Assembly: GCA_964408805.1 (NCBI GenBank)
Contig: CAYPAV010000009.1
Location: forward strand, 143,733-207,732
Origin: CAYPAV01 sp964408805
GTDB lineage: Bacteria > Pseudomonadota > Alphaproteobacteria > UBA8366
Direction of reading: 5' to 3'
DNA: 64,000 bases
Positions 53,402 to 62,450 of this stretch are shown in pieces. Position 1 is the first letter of the stretch. Each line of letters starts with the position of its first letter. The position numbers were made by a program, and so were the translations under genes. Below the pieces are notes generated by a model. That model had not been told where the DNA came from. It worked only from the letters and a program-made list of their open reading frames with translations, and did not search any database.

Positions 53402-54319
53402 ATGTTTCGACTTACCGGACTAGTTTTTTTCGCCCTCATTTTCGCCTTCAACCAGACCCCCGCGGAAGCTGGACCCAACGCACTTGGTCCGGAAACCTGC
53501 GGAAAATGTCATCGCGACGAAGTGAAGGTCTGGGAAGGTACGAAGCACTTCAAATCGTATAAGAAGGTGCACAAGAACAAGAAGGCGAAGAAGATCGTCA
53601 AGGCGATCGGCGGAAAGCGCATGAAGAAATCGGCGGTTTGCGCGACATGCCACTATACGAAAGCGTCTCCGAAAGGGGGCAAGGCAAAACTTGTTGCCGG
53701 TCCATCCTGTGAAAGCTGTCACGGGAATGCGTCGGAATGGATTGCTATTCACAATGATTATGGCGGCGCCGGGATCAAGCGCGCCCAGGAAAGTCCGGGC
53801 CACAAGGCGGAACGGATCAAGAAAGCGGCCGCAGCGGGTTTGAGATGGCCCAACTTGCTATACGATGTCGCCGCGAATTGCATGTCGTGCCATGGCCTCG
53901 AAAACGCGGCCCTTTCGGGCGAACATGCAAGTACGATGCTCGACAACGGCCATCCTTTGAACCCCGATTTCGAAATTGTCGCGTATAGCCAAGGCTCCGT
54001 CCGGCACCGCTTTTATCCGCCCGACATGACGAGTAACAAGCCCTTGTCGAAAGTCGAGATGGCGCGGCTCTATGTGATCGGTCAGGCCGCGGCTCTTGTC
54101 AGCGCCATGCAAGCGTCCTCCAAATCGAAACACGCGAAATACGTTGCGGCGCAGAACAAGCGGATTGCGACGGCGAAAGCCATATTGGCGAAGGTACCCG
54201 ATGCCGCGGCATTTTTGTCGGCGCCGAGCGCAGACGCCGGTCGCGCGCTCGCGGCGGCGATCGCGAAGAAGGACCTTACCGGCGCCGTCGGCGGCAGTCT
54301 CCCGACGTCTTTCAAGTAG
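53402..54319 (+). CDS. Exported tetraheme cytochrome c (c554-like)
   Basis: A 305-residue protein from ATG 53402, just after GGGGGAGG. Signal peptide about residues 1-23. Four CXXCH sites: TCGKCH, VCATCH, SCESCH and NCMSCH within residues about 32-165. The HRDEVKVWEGTKHF start and SCESCHGNASEWI resemble cytochrome c554/multiheme family members. The rest (200-305) is a helical, Lys/Ala-rich tail without heme motifs. First gene of a seven-gene operon. Confidence 0.87.
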   Translation: MFRLTGLVFFALIFAFNQTPAEAGPNALGPETCGKCHRDEVKVWEGTKHFKSYKKVHKNKKAKKIVKAIGGKRMKKSAVCATCHYTKASPKGGKAKLVAGPSCESCHGNASEWIAIHNDYGGAGIKRAQESPGHKAERIKKAAAAGLRWPNLLYDVAANCMSCHGLENAALSGEHASTMLDNGHPLNPDFEIVAYSQGSVRHRFYPPDMTSNKPLSKVEMARLYVIGQAAALVSAMQASSKSKHAKYVAAQNKRIATAKAILAKVPDAAAFLSAPSADAGRALAAAIAKKDLTGAVGGSLPTSFK

Positions 54320-54358
54320 CGCTCTCACGGGGGGAGATCGGGAAACCGAGCTTTTGCC

Positions 54359-56008
54359 ATGGCTGAAGCCGAACGCATCAACCGACCGACACGCTGGGAC
54401 GCGGCTTTCGATCCGGATTTGACCGATGCGGATTTCGAGATGCTCATGGCGCGTCCCGAAATTTCATCGATTGATTCCGAATCTTTCCCGAGATCCCTGA
54501 CACTCGACGGCGTGGTCCGCTACGACATGTCCGTCAACCGTTACGAATCCGGGGATATCGTGGTCCGCGAGGGGGATTACGGTAATTCCGCTTTCCTGAT
54601 CCTCGAGGGAGAACTCGTGATCGCCCGATCGCCCGGGATCCCTCAGGATCAACTGGGCCGGGTAAAGACGGATCGTCAGGGTATCGGTCAGCGCGTCGCC
54701 AATCTGTGGAGAAATTCGTGGGTCCCCGAAGTCAGGGATGTCGATCGCTACGGACGCCGCACCGGAGGCAGCGGCAATCGTAAGCGTGGTGCCTATTTAC
54801 AAGACGTCGCCGGGATCATGCGCGATCAGGACACAATCATCCTTAAGGAAGGGACTTTATTCGGCGAATTGGCGGCGCTAGGGCGCGTGCCGCGTTCGAC
54901 GTCTATCTTTACCGAAAAACCCGCCGTCGTCATGGAAATCCGTTGGCAGGGTCTTCGTGACATCATGAAGTTTGATAAGGATTGGCGAAAGAAAATCAAT
55001 GATTTATATCGTGAAGCGGCACTAGAATCCTATCTCCGTCAGATCGATATTTTGCAGAATGTCGACAACGAACATTTTTCCGAAATCTCACAGCACTGCC
55101 TCTTCGAGACTTACGGAACCTTCGACTGGAACGTGACCTACAAACGCGGAACGGCCGATGAACCGGTTATCGCCAAGGAAGGTGATTATCCCGATGGCCT
55201 GCTGGTTATTCGCGCGGGGTTTGCGCGGGTTTCGGTAGCCTACGGCAACGGACGGCGAACACTGACATATTTGGGCGCCGGAGATATGTATGGTCTCCGC
55301 GAACTGTTCGACGCCTGGAAAAACCCGGAAGGCGATGCAAACCAACTGGAATGCACCGTTTCGGCCCTTGGGTACGTCGACGTGATCCGAATTTCGGTCA
55401 CCGTGCTGGAAGAGCATGTCTTCCCGGAAATGCGCGAGACCGAGGAAGTCGAGGGGCTGTCGTTAAATCGAACGGTCGCCGAAGATGCTATCCTGGAATG
55501 GGCCATCGACAAGCGTTTCATGAACGGCACCCAATCGATGATGATCGATATGGATCGGTGCGTGCGCTGCGATGACTGCGTTCGGGCCTGCGCCGCCACG
55601 CATGGCGGCAACCCGAGATTCCGAAGAGAGGGGCAAATTTTCGATCGCTGGATGGTTGCGAACTCCTGCATGCACTGCAAGGACCCGGTCTGCATGATCG
55701 GTTGTCCGACGGGAGCCATCCATCGCTCCATTGAATCCGGTACCGTCCTGATCAACGACGATACCTGCATCGGTTGTGCGACGTGCGCCAATTCCTGCCC
55801 TTACAGCAACATCGTCATGGTTCCGATTCGCAACGCGGAAGGGGTTCCGGTGATCGATACGGCCGACACCGGCCTGCCGATCAACAAGGCCACGAAATGT
55901 GATCTCTGCGCGGGCCGGCCCGGCGGACCCGCTTGCGTTCGCGCTTGCCCGCATGACGCGTTGTCGCGGGTCGATTTCCGTGATTTCCATTTGGAGGCGA
56001 TGGATTAG
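54359..56008 (+). CDS. Two cyclic-nucleotide-binding domains fused to a four-cluster [4Fe-4S] ferredoxin
   Basis: A 549-residue soluble protein. Residues about 55-215 and 235-390 are cNMP-binding (CRP-type) domains (GDIVVREGDYGNSAFLILEGELV; the second with AKEGDYPDGLLVIRAGFARV); the first carries a ~70-residue insertion (about 97-165). The C-terminus (398-549) has four Cys sets: CVRCDDCVRAC (401-411), CMHCKDPVCMIGCP, CIGCATCANSCP and CDLCAGRPGGPACVRACP, the layout of NrfC/DmsB-type electron-transfer subunits. No export signal, so cytosolic. It lies two bases before the membrane cytochrome b gene, so it probably feeds electrons to it under nucleotide control. Confidence 0.87.
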   Translation: MAEAERINRPTRWDAAFDPDLTDADFEMLMARPEISSIDSESFPRSLTLDGVVRYDMSVNRYESGDIVVREGDYGNSAFLILEGELVIARSPGIPQDQLGRVKTDRQGIGQRVANLWRNSWVPEVRDVDRYGRRTGGSGNRKRGAYLQDVAGIMRDQDTIILKEGTLFGELAALGRVPRSTSIFTEKPAVVMEIRWQGLRDIMKFDKDWRKKINDLYREAALESYLRQIDILQNVDNEHFSEISQHCLFETYGTFDWNVTYKRGTADEPVIAKEGDYPDGLLVIRAGFARVSVAYGNGRRTLTYLGAGDMYGLRELFDAWKNPEGDANQLECTVSALGYVDVIRISVTVLEEHVFPEMRETEEVEGLSLNRTVAEDAILEWAIDKRFMNGTQSMMIDMDRCVRCDDCVRACAATHGGNPRFRREGQIFDRWMVANSCMHCKDPVCMIGCPTGAIHRSIESGTVLINDDTCIGCATCANSCPYSNIVMVPIRNAEGVPVIDTADTGLPINKATKCDLCAGRPGGPACVRACPHDALSRVDFRDFHLEAMD

Positions 56009-56010
56009 CC

Positions 56011-56826
56011 ATGGGAGCGCTTGCACAAAGACTTTCCTTTCCGATCGTGCTGGCGGTTGTCGCTTTCGCGATACTATGGATATGGACGGACCGGATCACC
56101 GTTCGGCTTGAAAATGCCGCGATCGTGACGGGTTGGTCACTGTTCGCCATCATGATATTTCTCGCCTGCTTCAACGTTCGTAAAAAACTCGCCGCGTTCA
56201 ATCTCGGTCGGGCTCGCTTGTGGCTCGCCTTTCATATCGCCGTGGGGTTACTGGCGATTGCGGTCTTTCTGCTACATACAGGCGTGCTGTGGCCTACAGG
56301 TATCTATGAACAATTGATGGCGGCCTTGTTTTGGCTCGTCAGTGCGACGGGGATAATCGGTTACGTAATCTTGAACACTTATCCAAAGCGTTTGACCGAT
56401 ACGGGGCTCGAAATCGTCTATGAAACGGTTCCAAGCGAACTTTATGAAATTCGGGAAATGGTTGAGGCGGAAATCGTCGCTTGCACGGAAGGATCTGGGG
56501 AATCAACGCTAGCCGAGCATTATGAGGAAACCCTTGATTGGTATTTCCGTCGACCGCGGTTTTACCTGAGTCACGTACTAGGCGGTGACCAGGCGAATGC
56601 TTGGATCCGTTCGGACTGCGAGGCGGTTCGCCGATACCTTGGGAGCGAAGAAGAAACGTCACTCGATAAGATCGTCGAATTGGCGGAGCGAAAGGCCGCG
56701 ATCGACAAGCATTTCGCTTGTCAGGATCTCATGCGGAAATGGTTGCTGGTACATCTGCCGTTCTCCGTTTCCTTGATCGTTTTCTCGATCTGGCATGTCA
56801 CTCTAATTCACGTGTACGCACAATGA
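56011..56826 (+). CDS. Polytopic di-heme b-type membrane protein
   Basis: A 271-residue protein with four helices in residues 8-125, a soluble cytosolic-type segment (about 126-240, Glu-rich) and a last helix at 245-268. His75 and His89 lie in one helix and His248 and His262 in another, each pair 14 residues apart. This is the classic spacing for two stacked b hemes across the membrane. Family resemblance to b561/ferric reductases is weak. The position between the Fe-S protein and the decaheme cytochrome makes it the likely transmembrane wire. It overlaps the next gene by four bases. Confidence 0.72.
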   Translation: MGALAQRLSFPIVLAVVAFAILWIWTDRITVRLENAAIVTGWSLFAIMIFLACFNVRKKLAAFNLGRARLWLAFHIAVGLLAIAVFLLHTGVLWPTGIYEQLMAALFWLVSATGIIGYVILNTYPKRLTDTGLEIVYETVPSELYEIREMVEAEIVACTEGSGESTLAEHYEETLDWYFRRPRFYLSHVLGGDQANAWIRSDCEAVRRYLGSEEETSLDKIVELAERKAAIDKHFACQDLMRKWLLVHLPFSVSLIVFSIWHVTLIHVYAQ

Positions 56827-58622
56827 CGGCCCCGGTGAACAGCTATAACCGACCGAACTTCCCGCATCGATGCGGTCGGGGAGCGCTTTGGCAGAAACCT
56901 TGCCGATTTGGTCCAAATGCCGATGGCACTTGCGGTGGCACCGCCGCATGTCAGCCGCGGAAGAACAATGACCGGTATGTATGTCGCCGGCGACCGGAGG
57001 ATGGTGGCCAATGTGAACTTGGACCGCTTCCCGACGGAACATGCTGTTTGGCCCAACCACCTTGCCGGCCGCGGCCGACGCTCCGATCCTTCCGAGACAG
57101 GCTGACATTTTTGGCTGTAGTTTTGACGCTTGCTCTCATTGGCGCGTTTGGCAGCGGTGGTAGCCTGATCGAGGACTCTTCGCACGAACTTCGCAACCCC
57201 GGACAGATCATGGACATGCATGCGGGGGCGACAGGCAAGGCCGGCTGCGGGGCTTGTCATGAATCCCATGATAAACCGGCGGATCAATTCGTGCTGGCCG
57301 CGTTTCAGCCCTCGGGTCCTTCGAACTCGATGACGAATAAATGTCTGGATTGCCACAGTTTTAAACGTTCGGCCGGCGATCCCCACAAGCAGACGAATTG
57401 CACGACCTGTCATACCGAGCACAAAGGCGCGGTAGCGCCCGTCTCGACCCTGACGGACAGGCAATGCCATAACTGCCATAAGAAAAAATTCAGTGGTTTC
57501 TCGAAAAGCCATCCGAAGTTTGGAAAGACGTATCCCTTCACGCGTCGGACGGCGATTGCCTTTGATCACGTCAAGCATCTCGGCACCCACTTCAAGGATC
57601 CGCGATTTGCCAAGCTAGCGCCGAAGGGCCGTTGCGTCGGTTGTCATGAAGCATCGAAGGCGTCGACAAACGTACCGATAAAGGGATTCGACGAGAATTG
57701 TGCAGGATGTCACGAGGAGCAGATCCAAAAAAAGGATTTGGTCGTCTTTACGCTTCCGGAATTTGAAAAAAATCCGCTCTCGCCGGAGCTCGTTAAAGAA
57801 GCTTGTGCGAAGGTCGAACTCGAGGCTGAGGACGAATACGAATCGGTTTCGACCGAAACCTTGAATAGTGTGATGAGCGCTCTTCTGGATGTAGAAGAAG
57901 ATGACATCCAGAAGTATTCAAAACCGGTCGGCGCCTTGCTGGCGAATTTGCTCAAGAGCGGCACGAACGCACTCGATGATTTGGTCGAGAATGCCGAAGG
58001 TCTGCCGGCGGAGGTCATGGGAGGCATTTCACCGGTGCTTTTACGGTCGGCGGTATGCAGTTGGGCGGCCAACCAGGAGTTCGAAGACGGGGGTGCCGGT
58101 CCGCATGGGGGCTGGTACGCGGACGAATTTTCACTGCGCTACAAGGCGATCAACCACGGTGACAAAACCATGGTCGCATGGATGAACTTCGCCGCGAGCG
58201 CGGAGCTAGATGGCTTGACCGAGGCAGTGTTGGACCCCAAGGGACCAGGAGCTTGCGTCAAGTGCCATAGCGTCAGCGAAACCGATATGGTCCGTGTCGA
58301 ATGGAAGTCAGTGCTGAAGGAAACCGGAGCGCACCACCGCTATTCGCATGCGCCGCATCTCGACCTGTTGGGACCTGGGTCGCAGTGCGAGACTTGCCAT
58401 AAGCTGAATGCAACGGCAAAATTCGCGGCTGCGTTCAAGCAATTCGACCCAAAGGTTTTCAACAGCAATTTCTTGAACACAGAACAACAAGTGTGTGCGA
58501 CATGTCATCGCGAGGGGCAGGTGGCGCAAGGGTGTCTGGTGTGTCACAATTTTCACGATAATGCCGGCTTCAAGGGGCGTATGATGGTCGGCAAACTGAT
58601 GTCTCGGAGCGCAAAAAAATGA
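56823..58622 (+). CDS. Decaheme cytochrome c with cytosolic Cys-rich N-terminal domain
   Basis: A 599-residue protein from ATG 56823 (four-base overlap). Residues 1-85 form a Cys-rich head with two repeats of a CxxGPxxDGTC-type unit (PCRFGPNADGTC, QCELGPLPDGTC) and nine or so Cys but no CXXCH. One helix (about 92-112) follows. The remainder, which should be periplasmic, has ten heme sites: CGACH, CLDCH, CTTCH, CHNCH, CVGCH, CAGCH, CVKCH, CETCH, CATCH and CLVCH. A heme-free helical block lies between the sixth and seventh (about 310-480). The head would stay in the cytosol and could hold a metal or Fe-S cluster. Confidence 0.87.
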   Translation: MTAPVNSYNRPNFPHRCGRGALWQKPCRFGPNADGTCGGTAACQPRKNNDRYVCRRRPEDGGQCELGPLPDGTCCLAQPPCRPRPTLRSFRDRLTFLAVVLTLALIGAFGSGGSLIEDSSHELRNPGQIMDMHAGATGKAGCGACHESHDKPADQFVLAAFQPSGPSNSMTNKCLDCHSFKRSAGDPHKQTNCTTCHTEHKGAVAPVSTLTDRQCHNCHKKKFSGFSKSHPKFGKTYPFTRRTAIAFDHVKHLGTHFKDPRFAKLAPKGRCVGCHEASKASTNVPIKGFDENCAGCHEEQIQKKDLVVFTLPEFEKNPLSPELVKEACAKVELEAEDEYESVSTETLNSVMSALLDVEEDDIQKYSKPVGALLANLLKSGTNALDDLVENAEGLPAEVMGGISPVLLRSAVCSWAANQEFEDGGAGPHGGWYADEFSLRYKAINHGDKTMVAWMNFAASAELDGLTEAVLDPKGPGACVKCHSVSETDMVRVEWKSVLKETGAHHRYSHAPHLDLLGPGSQCETCHKLNATAKFAAAFKQFDPKVFNSNFLNTEQQVCATCHREGQVAQGCLVCHNFHDNAGFKGRMMVGKLMSRSAKK

Positions 58623-60853
58623 TCCGATCGCGGATACTTATTTCTATCTTGCTACTTTTAGTGCCCTCGTTGCTAGCAGCGGAGACCAAGGGTGACGCCC
58701 GCTCTAAATATTATCACGAGAAGAGCTACCCAAGCGCATCGGAATGCGCGCCCTGCCACCAACAAATCTACAATGAATGGGCTTCGTCCAACCACGCCTA
58801 CGCATCGATTTCCCCGATGTTCCATAAGTTTGAACAGGCGATATCCACGCTTACACAAGGAACGATCGGTTCGTTCTGCGTTCGGTGCCATCAGCAGGTT
58901 GGCACCCAACGCGGCGAACTGCGCCACACCGCCCTTTGGGAACGCAGCCGCGTGGCGCGCGAAGGCATTACATGCATCACTTGCCATCGTATTAGCGAGC
59001 AATACGGCAAGGTGAACGGCGAGCGCACCATCGATCCGGGCGATATCCATCGACCGGTCGGCGGAATGATGCGCGGTAGTGTGTTCAAGGACGTGCTGGC
59101 CCGAAAAGGCGAATTGAAGATCGCCACGAATCCCAAGGAACGCGGGCTAAAGATTCATTCCGGCGTCTACAAATTCGAGCAACTCGGTAAGTCCGAATTC
59201 TGTGCGTCCTGTCATCAGGTCGCGGTAAATCTTGGTATTAAGCTAGAGGTCGTCTGGGAACAGTTCCGTGATTCCCCGGCCTTCCGCAAGGGCGAAACCT
59301 GCCAGGATTGCCACATGGGCAAAGTACCTGGTCGTGCCGAAGGCTATACAAAAGGCCCGTCGGCGGTCGTGAATGGAGTTCCGATCAATCCTAACCGGCG
59401 GCATTCCAATCATGCCTTCTACGGCCCCGGTTATCCGATCGCCCATCCGGGAATTTTCCCACACAATCCCGACGCCGCACGATGGACCATCAAAGAATGG
59501 TTGAAGTTCGACCATCGCGCCGGATGGGGAACCGAAAAATTCGAATCCAGCATTGAGGATTTCAGCTATGCGTTTGAAGAATTGGACGGCGCACTGGAAG
59601 GATTAGGCGGCAACATCGCCGTGCTCTCCGCGTTGGAAACGTTGGAAGAGGCGTCAAGCCGAGGATTGGCCGCGTTCCAGCGAAAGGAGGGCCAGAATCG
59701 TCTTGCGGCTGCTTTGGAAACGCTTGAAGGTACTGTCGGGACCAATGAGATCGGTAAGAAGCTGGCGGACCTAAGCGGCGCGGCGGAAGGGCTGTCGGAA
59801 ACCGTCACCGCCTCCAAATCCGCTACCGCACCGAAGTCGCTCAAGCGCTTGAAAGCCGCGATCAAGGGACTTTCGAAAGACGCCGCCAGTAAGGCGGCCG
59901 GGTTCGGCAACGCGCATGGTCAAGCGACGGCGGCGTTCGAATCGATCGTTAAGTCTAAGTCAAAGAAGGCCAAGGATTCCGCCCTAGCTAAATTCTCGCG
60001 CGCCGTAACAGCACTGAGGAAAACGATGCCGGCCGCCGATAACGCATTCGTCGGCGAACTGATTGCGCTCAAGAAATCGATCGGCGTGAATTTCCCGGGT
60101 GTCTGGTCGGATCCGGGCGATCGAGAGGAGGCGCGGGAAATAATCGCGGTAAATATAAAGCGTCTCAAGGAGAAAAAGGAACTCCGGCGCCAGGTCATGG
60201 AGAACGGCAGTCGTATCGACGGTCCCTTCTTCACGTCCGATCGCAAGGTTGGCAGCGCGTTGAAGTTTAAATATGGCATCACGAATACCGACGATGGCCA
60301 CAACCTGCCGTCGGGTTCGCTGGGCGCGCAGCCGGAGATCTGGCTGAACGTGGCCTTGATCGATCCTGATGGAAAGAACATTTGGGAATCGGGCTATGTC
60401 GACAAGAACGGCGATTTCGCGGATGTCCATTCTCTGGAACTCGCCGCCGGCAAAATCAAGTACGATAAGCAACTATTCAATCTACAAACCAAATTCCTGA
60501 CGACGAACGTCAAGGGAACCGATCGGGAGATGTATCTTCCGGTCAACTTCGATGTCGATCAACGGCCGTTCCTTAGGCCGGCAAACGTACCGACGTCGAT
60601 TTTGAATCATCCACCTTTCGTGCGCATGGAGGGTCGATCGATTCCACCGCTGGGCAAACGGGACGCGGTTTATGAAGTGCCCGGCAATTTGATCAAGAAG
60701 CGCGGGAAATATCGTCTCGCGGTGCGGCTGCGTAGCCGAGCCGAGCCGATCTATTTCATGCGCTTCGTTGGCGCGACGGCGGATATGGAAGAATCAATGA
60801 ACCAATGGATGCTCGACATCCATCCGTATACCGTCGAATTCGAGGTGAAATAA
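58619..60853 (+). CDS. Pentaheme cytochrome c (c554-like) with long helical insert and C-terminal beta domain
   Basis: A 744-residue exported protein (signal residues 1-21). Five heme sites in the first 245 residues: ECAPCH, FCVRCH, TCITCH, FCASCH and TCQDCH. Extra His residues (SNHAYA, RRHSNHAFYGP) supply axial ligands as in cytochrome c554/hydroxylamine-type folds. Residues about 310-520 are an Ala/Leu/Lys-rich helical block without Cys. The last ~200 residues form a beta-rich domain (GITNTDDGHNLPSGSLGAQPEIWL). It overlaps the decaheme gene by four bases. Likely next carrier on the periplasmic side. Confidence 0.86.
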   Translation: MIRSRILISILLLLVPSLLAAETKGDARSKYYHEKSYPSASECAPCHQQIYNEWASSNHAYASISPMFHKFEQAISTLTQGTIGSFCVRCHQQVGTQRGELRHTALWERSRVAREGITCITCHRISEQYGKVNGERTIDPGDIHRPVGGMMRGSVFKDVLARKGELKIATNPKERGLKIHSGVYKFEQLGKSEFCASCHQVAVNLGIKLEVVWEQFRDSPAFRKGETCQDCHMGKVPGRAEGYTKGPSAVVNGVPINPNRRHSNHAFYGPGYPIAHPGIFPHNPDAARWTIKEWLKFDHRAGWGTEKFESSIEDFSYAFEELDGALEGLGGNIAVLSALETLEEASSRGLAAFQRKEGQNRLAAALETLEGTVGTNEIGKKLADLSGAAEGLSETVTASKSATAPKSLKRLKAAIKGLSKDAASKAAGFGNAHGQATAAFESIVKSKSKKAKDSALAKFSRAVTALRKTMPAADNAFVGELIALKKSIGVNFPGVWSDPGDREEAREIIAVNIKRLKEKKELRRQVMENGSRIDGPFFTSDRKVGSALKFKYGITNTDDGHNLPSGSLGAQPEIWLNVALIDPDGKNIWESGYVDKNGDFADVHSLELAAGKIKYDKQLFNLQTKFLTTNVKGTDREMYLPVNFDVDQRPFLRPANVPTSILNHPPFVRMEGRSIPPLGKRDAVYEVPGNLIKKRGKYRLAVRLRSRAEPIYFMRFVGATADMEESMNQWMLDIHPYTVEFEVK

Positions 60854-60860
60854 TTATCCC

Positions 60861-62417
60861 ATGACGAATGAATGTGACCATTCCCGTGCGGTCCACCGTC
60901 GTCGTTTCGGCGTTCTGACGGCGACCCTCCTTTTTGGGGCCGTTGTCGGTTTCAGTGCACCGTCCATCGCGGCCGAAAGCGGCGGACCGCGCACCATGTC
61001 GCCCGGCACGAAGCAGATCGACCACGATAAGGGGGTCTTTAGTCCAGACCCCACATACAAGGACAAACCCTATTCGCCGGATGCACAGATCGAAATCTAT
61101 GGCGGCAAGACGGCCATAGAGGCTCCAAGACCCTTGCTGGAGCTGTTTCGACCCATTTACCAAGAGGGCCCGTACCAGGATGGAACGAACGTTGCGGGCG
61201 AGAAAAATCTGCTCTTCCCGGGACTGAGCATATTCGGTGATTGGCGAACCGCGATCGCCTTCAACGACAACGGCAATGTGGAAATCGGCCAGGTCGCGAC
61301 ACGTCTCAATCTCGATGTCGATTTCAAGCTCACGGCAACGGAGAGATTGCACGCATTTTTCCGACCGATCGATCGGGCGGGCCAGTTCACCCGATATGAA
61401 TTCTTCGGCGACGATCGCGATCAGGGCGATTTCATCCTCGATGTGAATATCGAAACGATGTTCTTTGAAGGGGATCTGGGCAACATCATCGCGGGCTTGA
61501 ACGACGAGGAATCCAAGTTTGATCTCCCATTCGCCGGCGGCTTGACGCCTTTCCTCTTTCAGAACGGTATTTGGGTCGAGGATGCCTTTATCGGTGGTGG
61601 CTTCAGCCTGACAGCGATCAACAGTCAGAAACTCGACATCTCGAACATGGATGTTTCCGTCTTCGGCGGTTTCGACAAGGTGACAAGCCCCGCAGTCACG
61701 GAAGCCGACGGCGCGCTCGACGACAACGATTTGAATGTCTTCGGCATCACAACCTTCATCGAGACGATGGAGGGGTATTGGGAAGCCGGTTACGGGTTCA
61801 TCGACGGCGAGGACGCGCAGGACGATCAAGGCTATCACAGCCTGACGCTTGCCTTTTCCAAGCGCTATGGCGGATGGCTTTCCAACAGTTTGAGGGCAAT
61901 CTGGACTTTCGGCCAAGATCCCGACAACAACGTCCAACAGACGGCTGACGGTCTCATTTTCCTGATCGAGAATTCTTTCATCACGTCACTTCCGTCGACT
62001 CTGGTGCCTTACCTCAATCTTTGGGTCGGCTTGGACCGCCCGCAGCCACTGGCGGACGATTCGGGTCTGCTCAAGAACACGGGCATCAACTTCGAGACAG
62101 ACGCGTTAACGGGCTTTCCGAAGCTTGATGACACCGGACATGACACGTTCGGCGGCGCGCTCGGTGTTTCCTACCTCTTCGCGCTCGACCGTCAACTCGT
62201 GGTCGAATTCGCGGCGGTACGGATAATTGGTGACGAAAATGAAGCCGGTCGGGCGGCGGTCGACAACCAATATGCCATAGGTGTTCGGTACCAACACCCA
62301 ATCTCGGCGGCGTGGATTGTCCGCGCGGACGCCATGTACGGCATCCTGGAAGATCCCGACGGCCTCGATATTGACGATTTGGCGGGAATTCGATTGGAGA
62401 TTCGCCGAAAATTCTAA
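60861..62417 (+). CDS. Outer-membrane beta-barrel protein (possible porin of a porin-cytochrome complex)
   Basis: A 518-residue protein with a signal peptide (about residues 16-38, ending IAA-ES). The chain alternates aromatic/hydrophobic and polar residues with many short Asp/Gly turns, and ends in IRLEIRRKF, a terminal Phe typical of barrel proteins inserted by BAM. It has no Cys after the signal. The family is not recognised; the strands suggest a barrel of perhaps 16-22 strands. Its position next to multiheme cytochromes is that of the porin in porin-cytochrome conduits. The start has a poor RBS. Confidence 0.75.
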   Translation: MTNECDHSRAVHRRRFGVLTATLLFGAVVGFSAPSIAAESGGPRTMSPGTKQIDHDKGVFSPDPTYKDKPYSPDAQIEIYGGKTAIEAPRPLLELFRPIYQEGPYQDGTNVAGEKNLLFPGLSIFGDWRTAIAFNDNGNVEIGQVATRLNLDVDFKLTATERLHAFFRPIDRAGQFTRYEFFGDDRDQGDFILDVNIETMFFEGDLGNIIAGLNDEESKFDLPFAGGLTPFLFQNGIWVEDAFIGGGFSLTAINSQKLDISNMDVSVFGGFDKVTSPAVTEADGALDDNDLNVFGITTFIETMEGYWEAGYGFIDGEDAQDDQGYHSLTLAFSKRYGGWLSNSLRAIWTFGQDPDNNVQQTADGLIFLIENSFITSLPSTLVPYLNLWVGLDRPQPLADDSGLLKNTGINFETDALTGFPKLDDTGHDTFGGALGVSYLFALDRQLVVEFAAVRIIGDENEAGRAAVDNQYAIGVRYQHPISAAWIVRADAMYGILEDPDGLDIDDLAGIRLEIRRKF

Positions 62418-62450
62418 CGCCGCATTGCGAGGGGACAGGGAGAAAATCGA

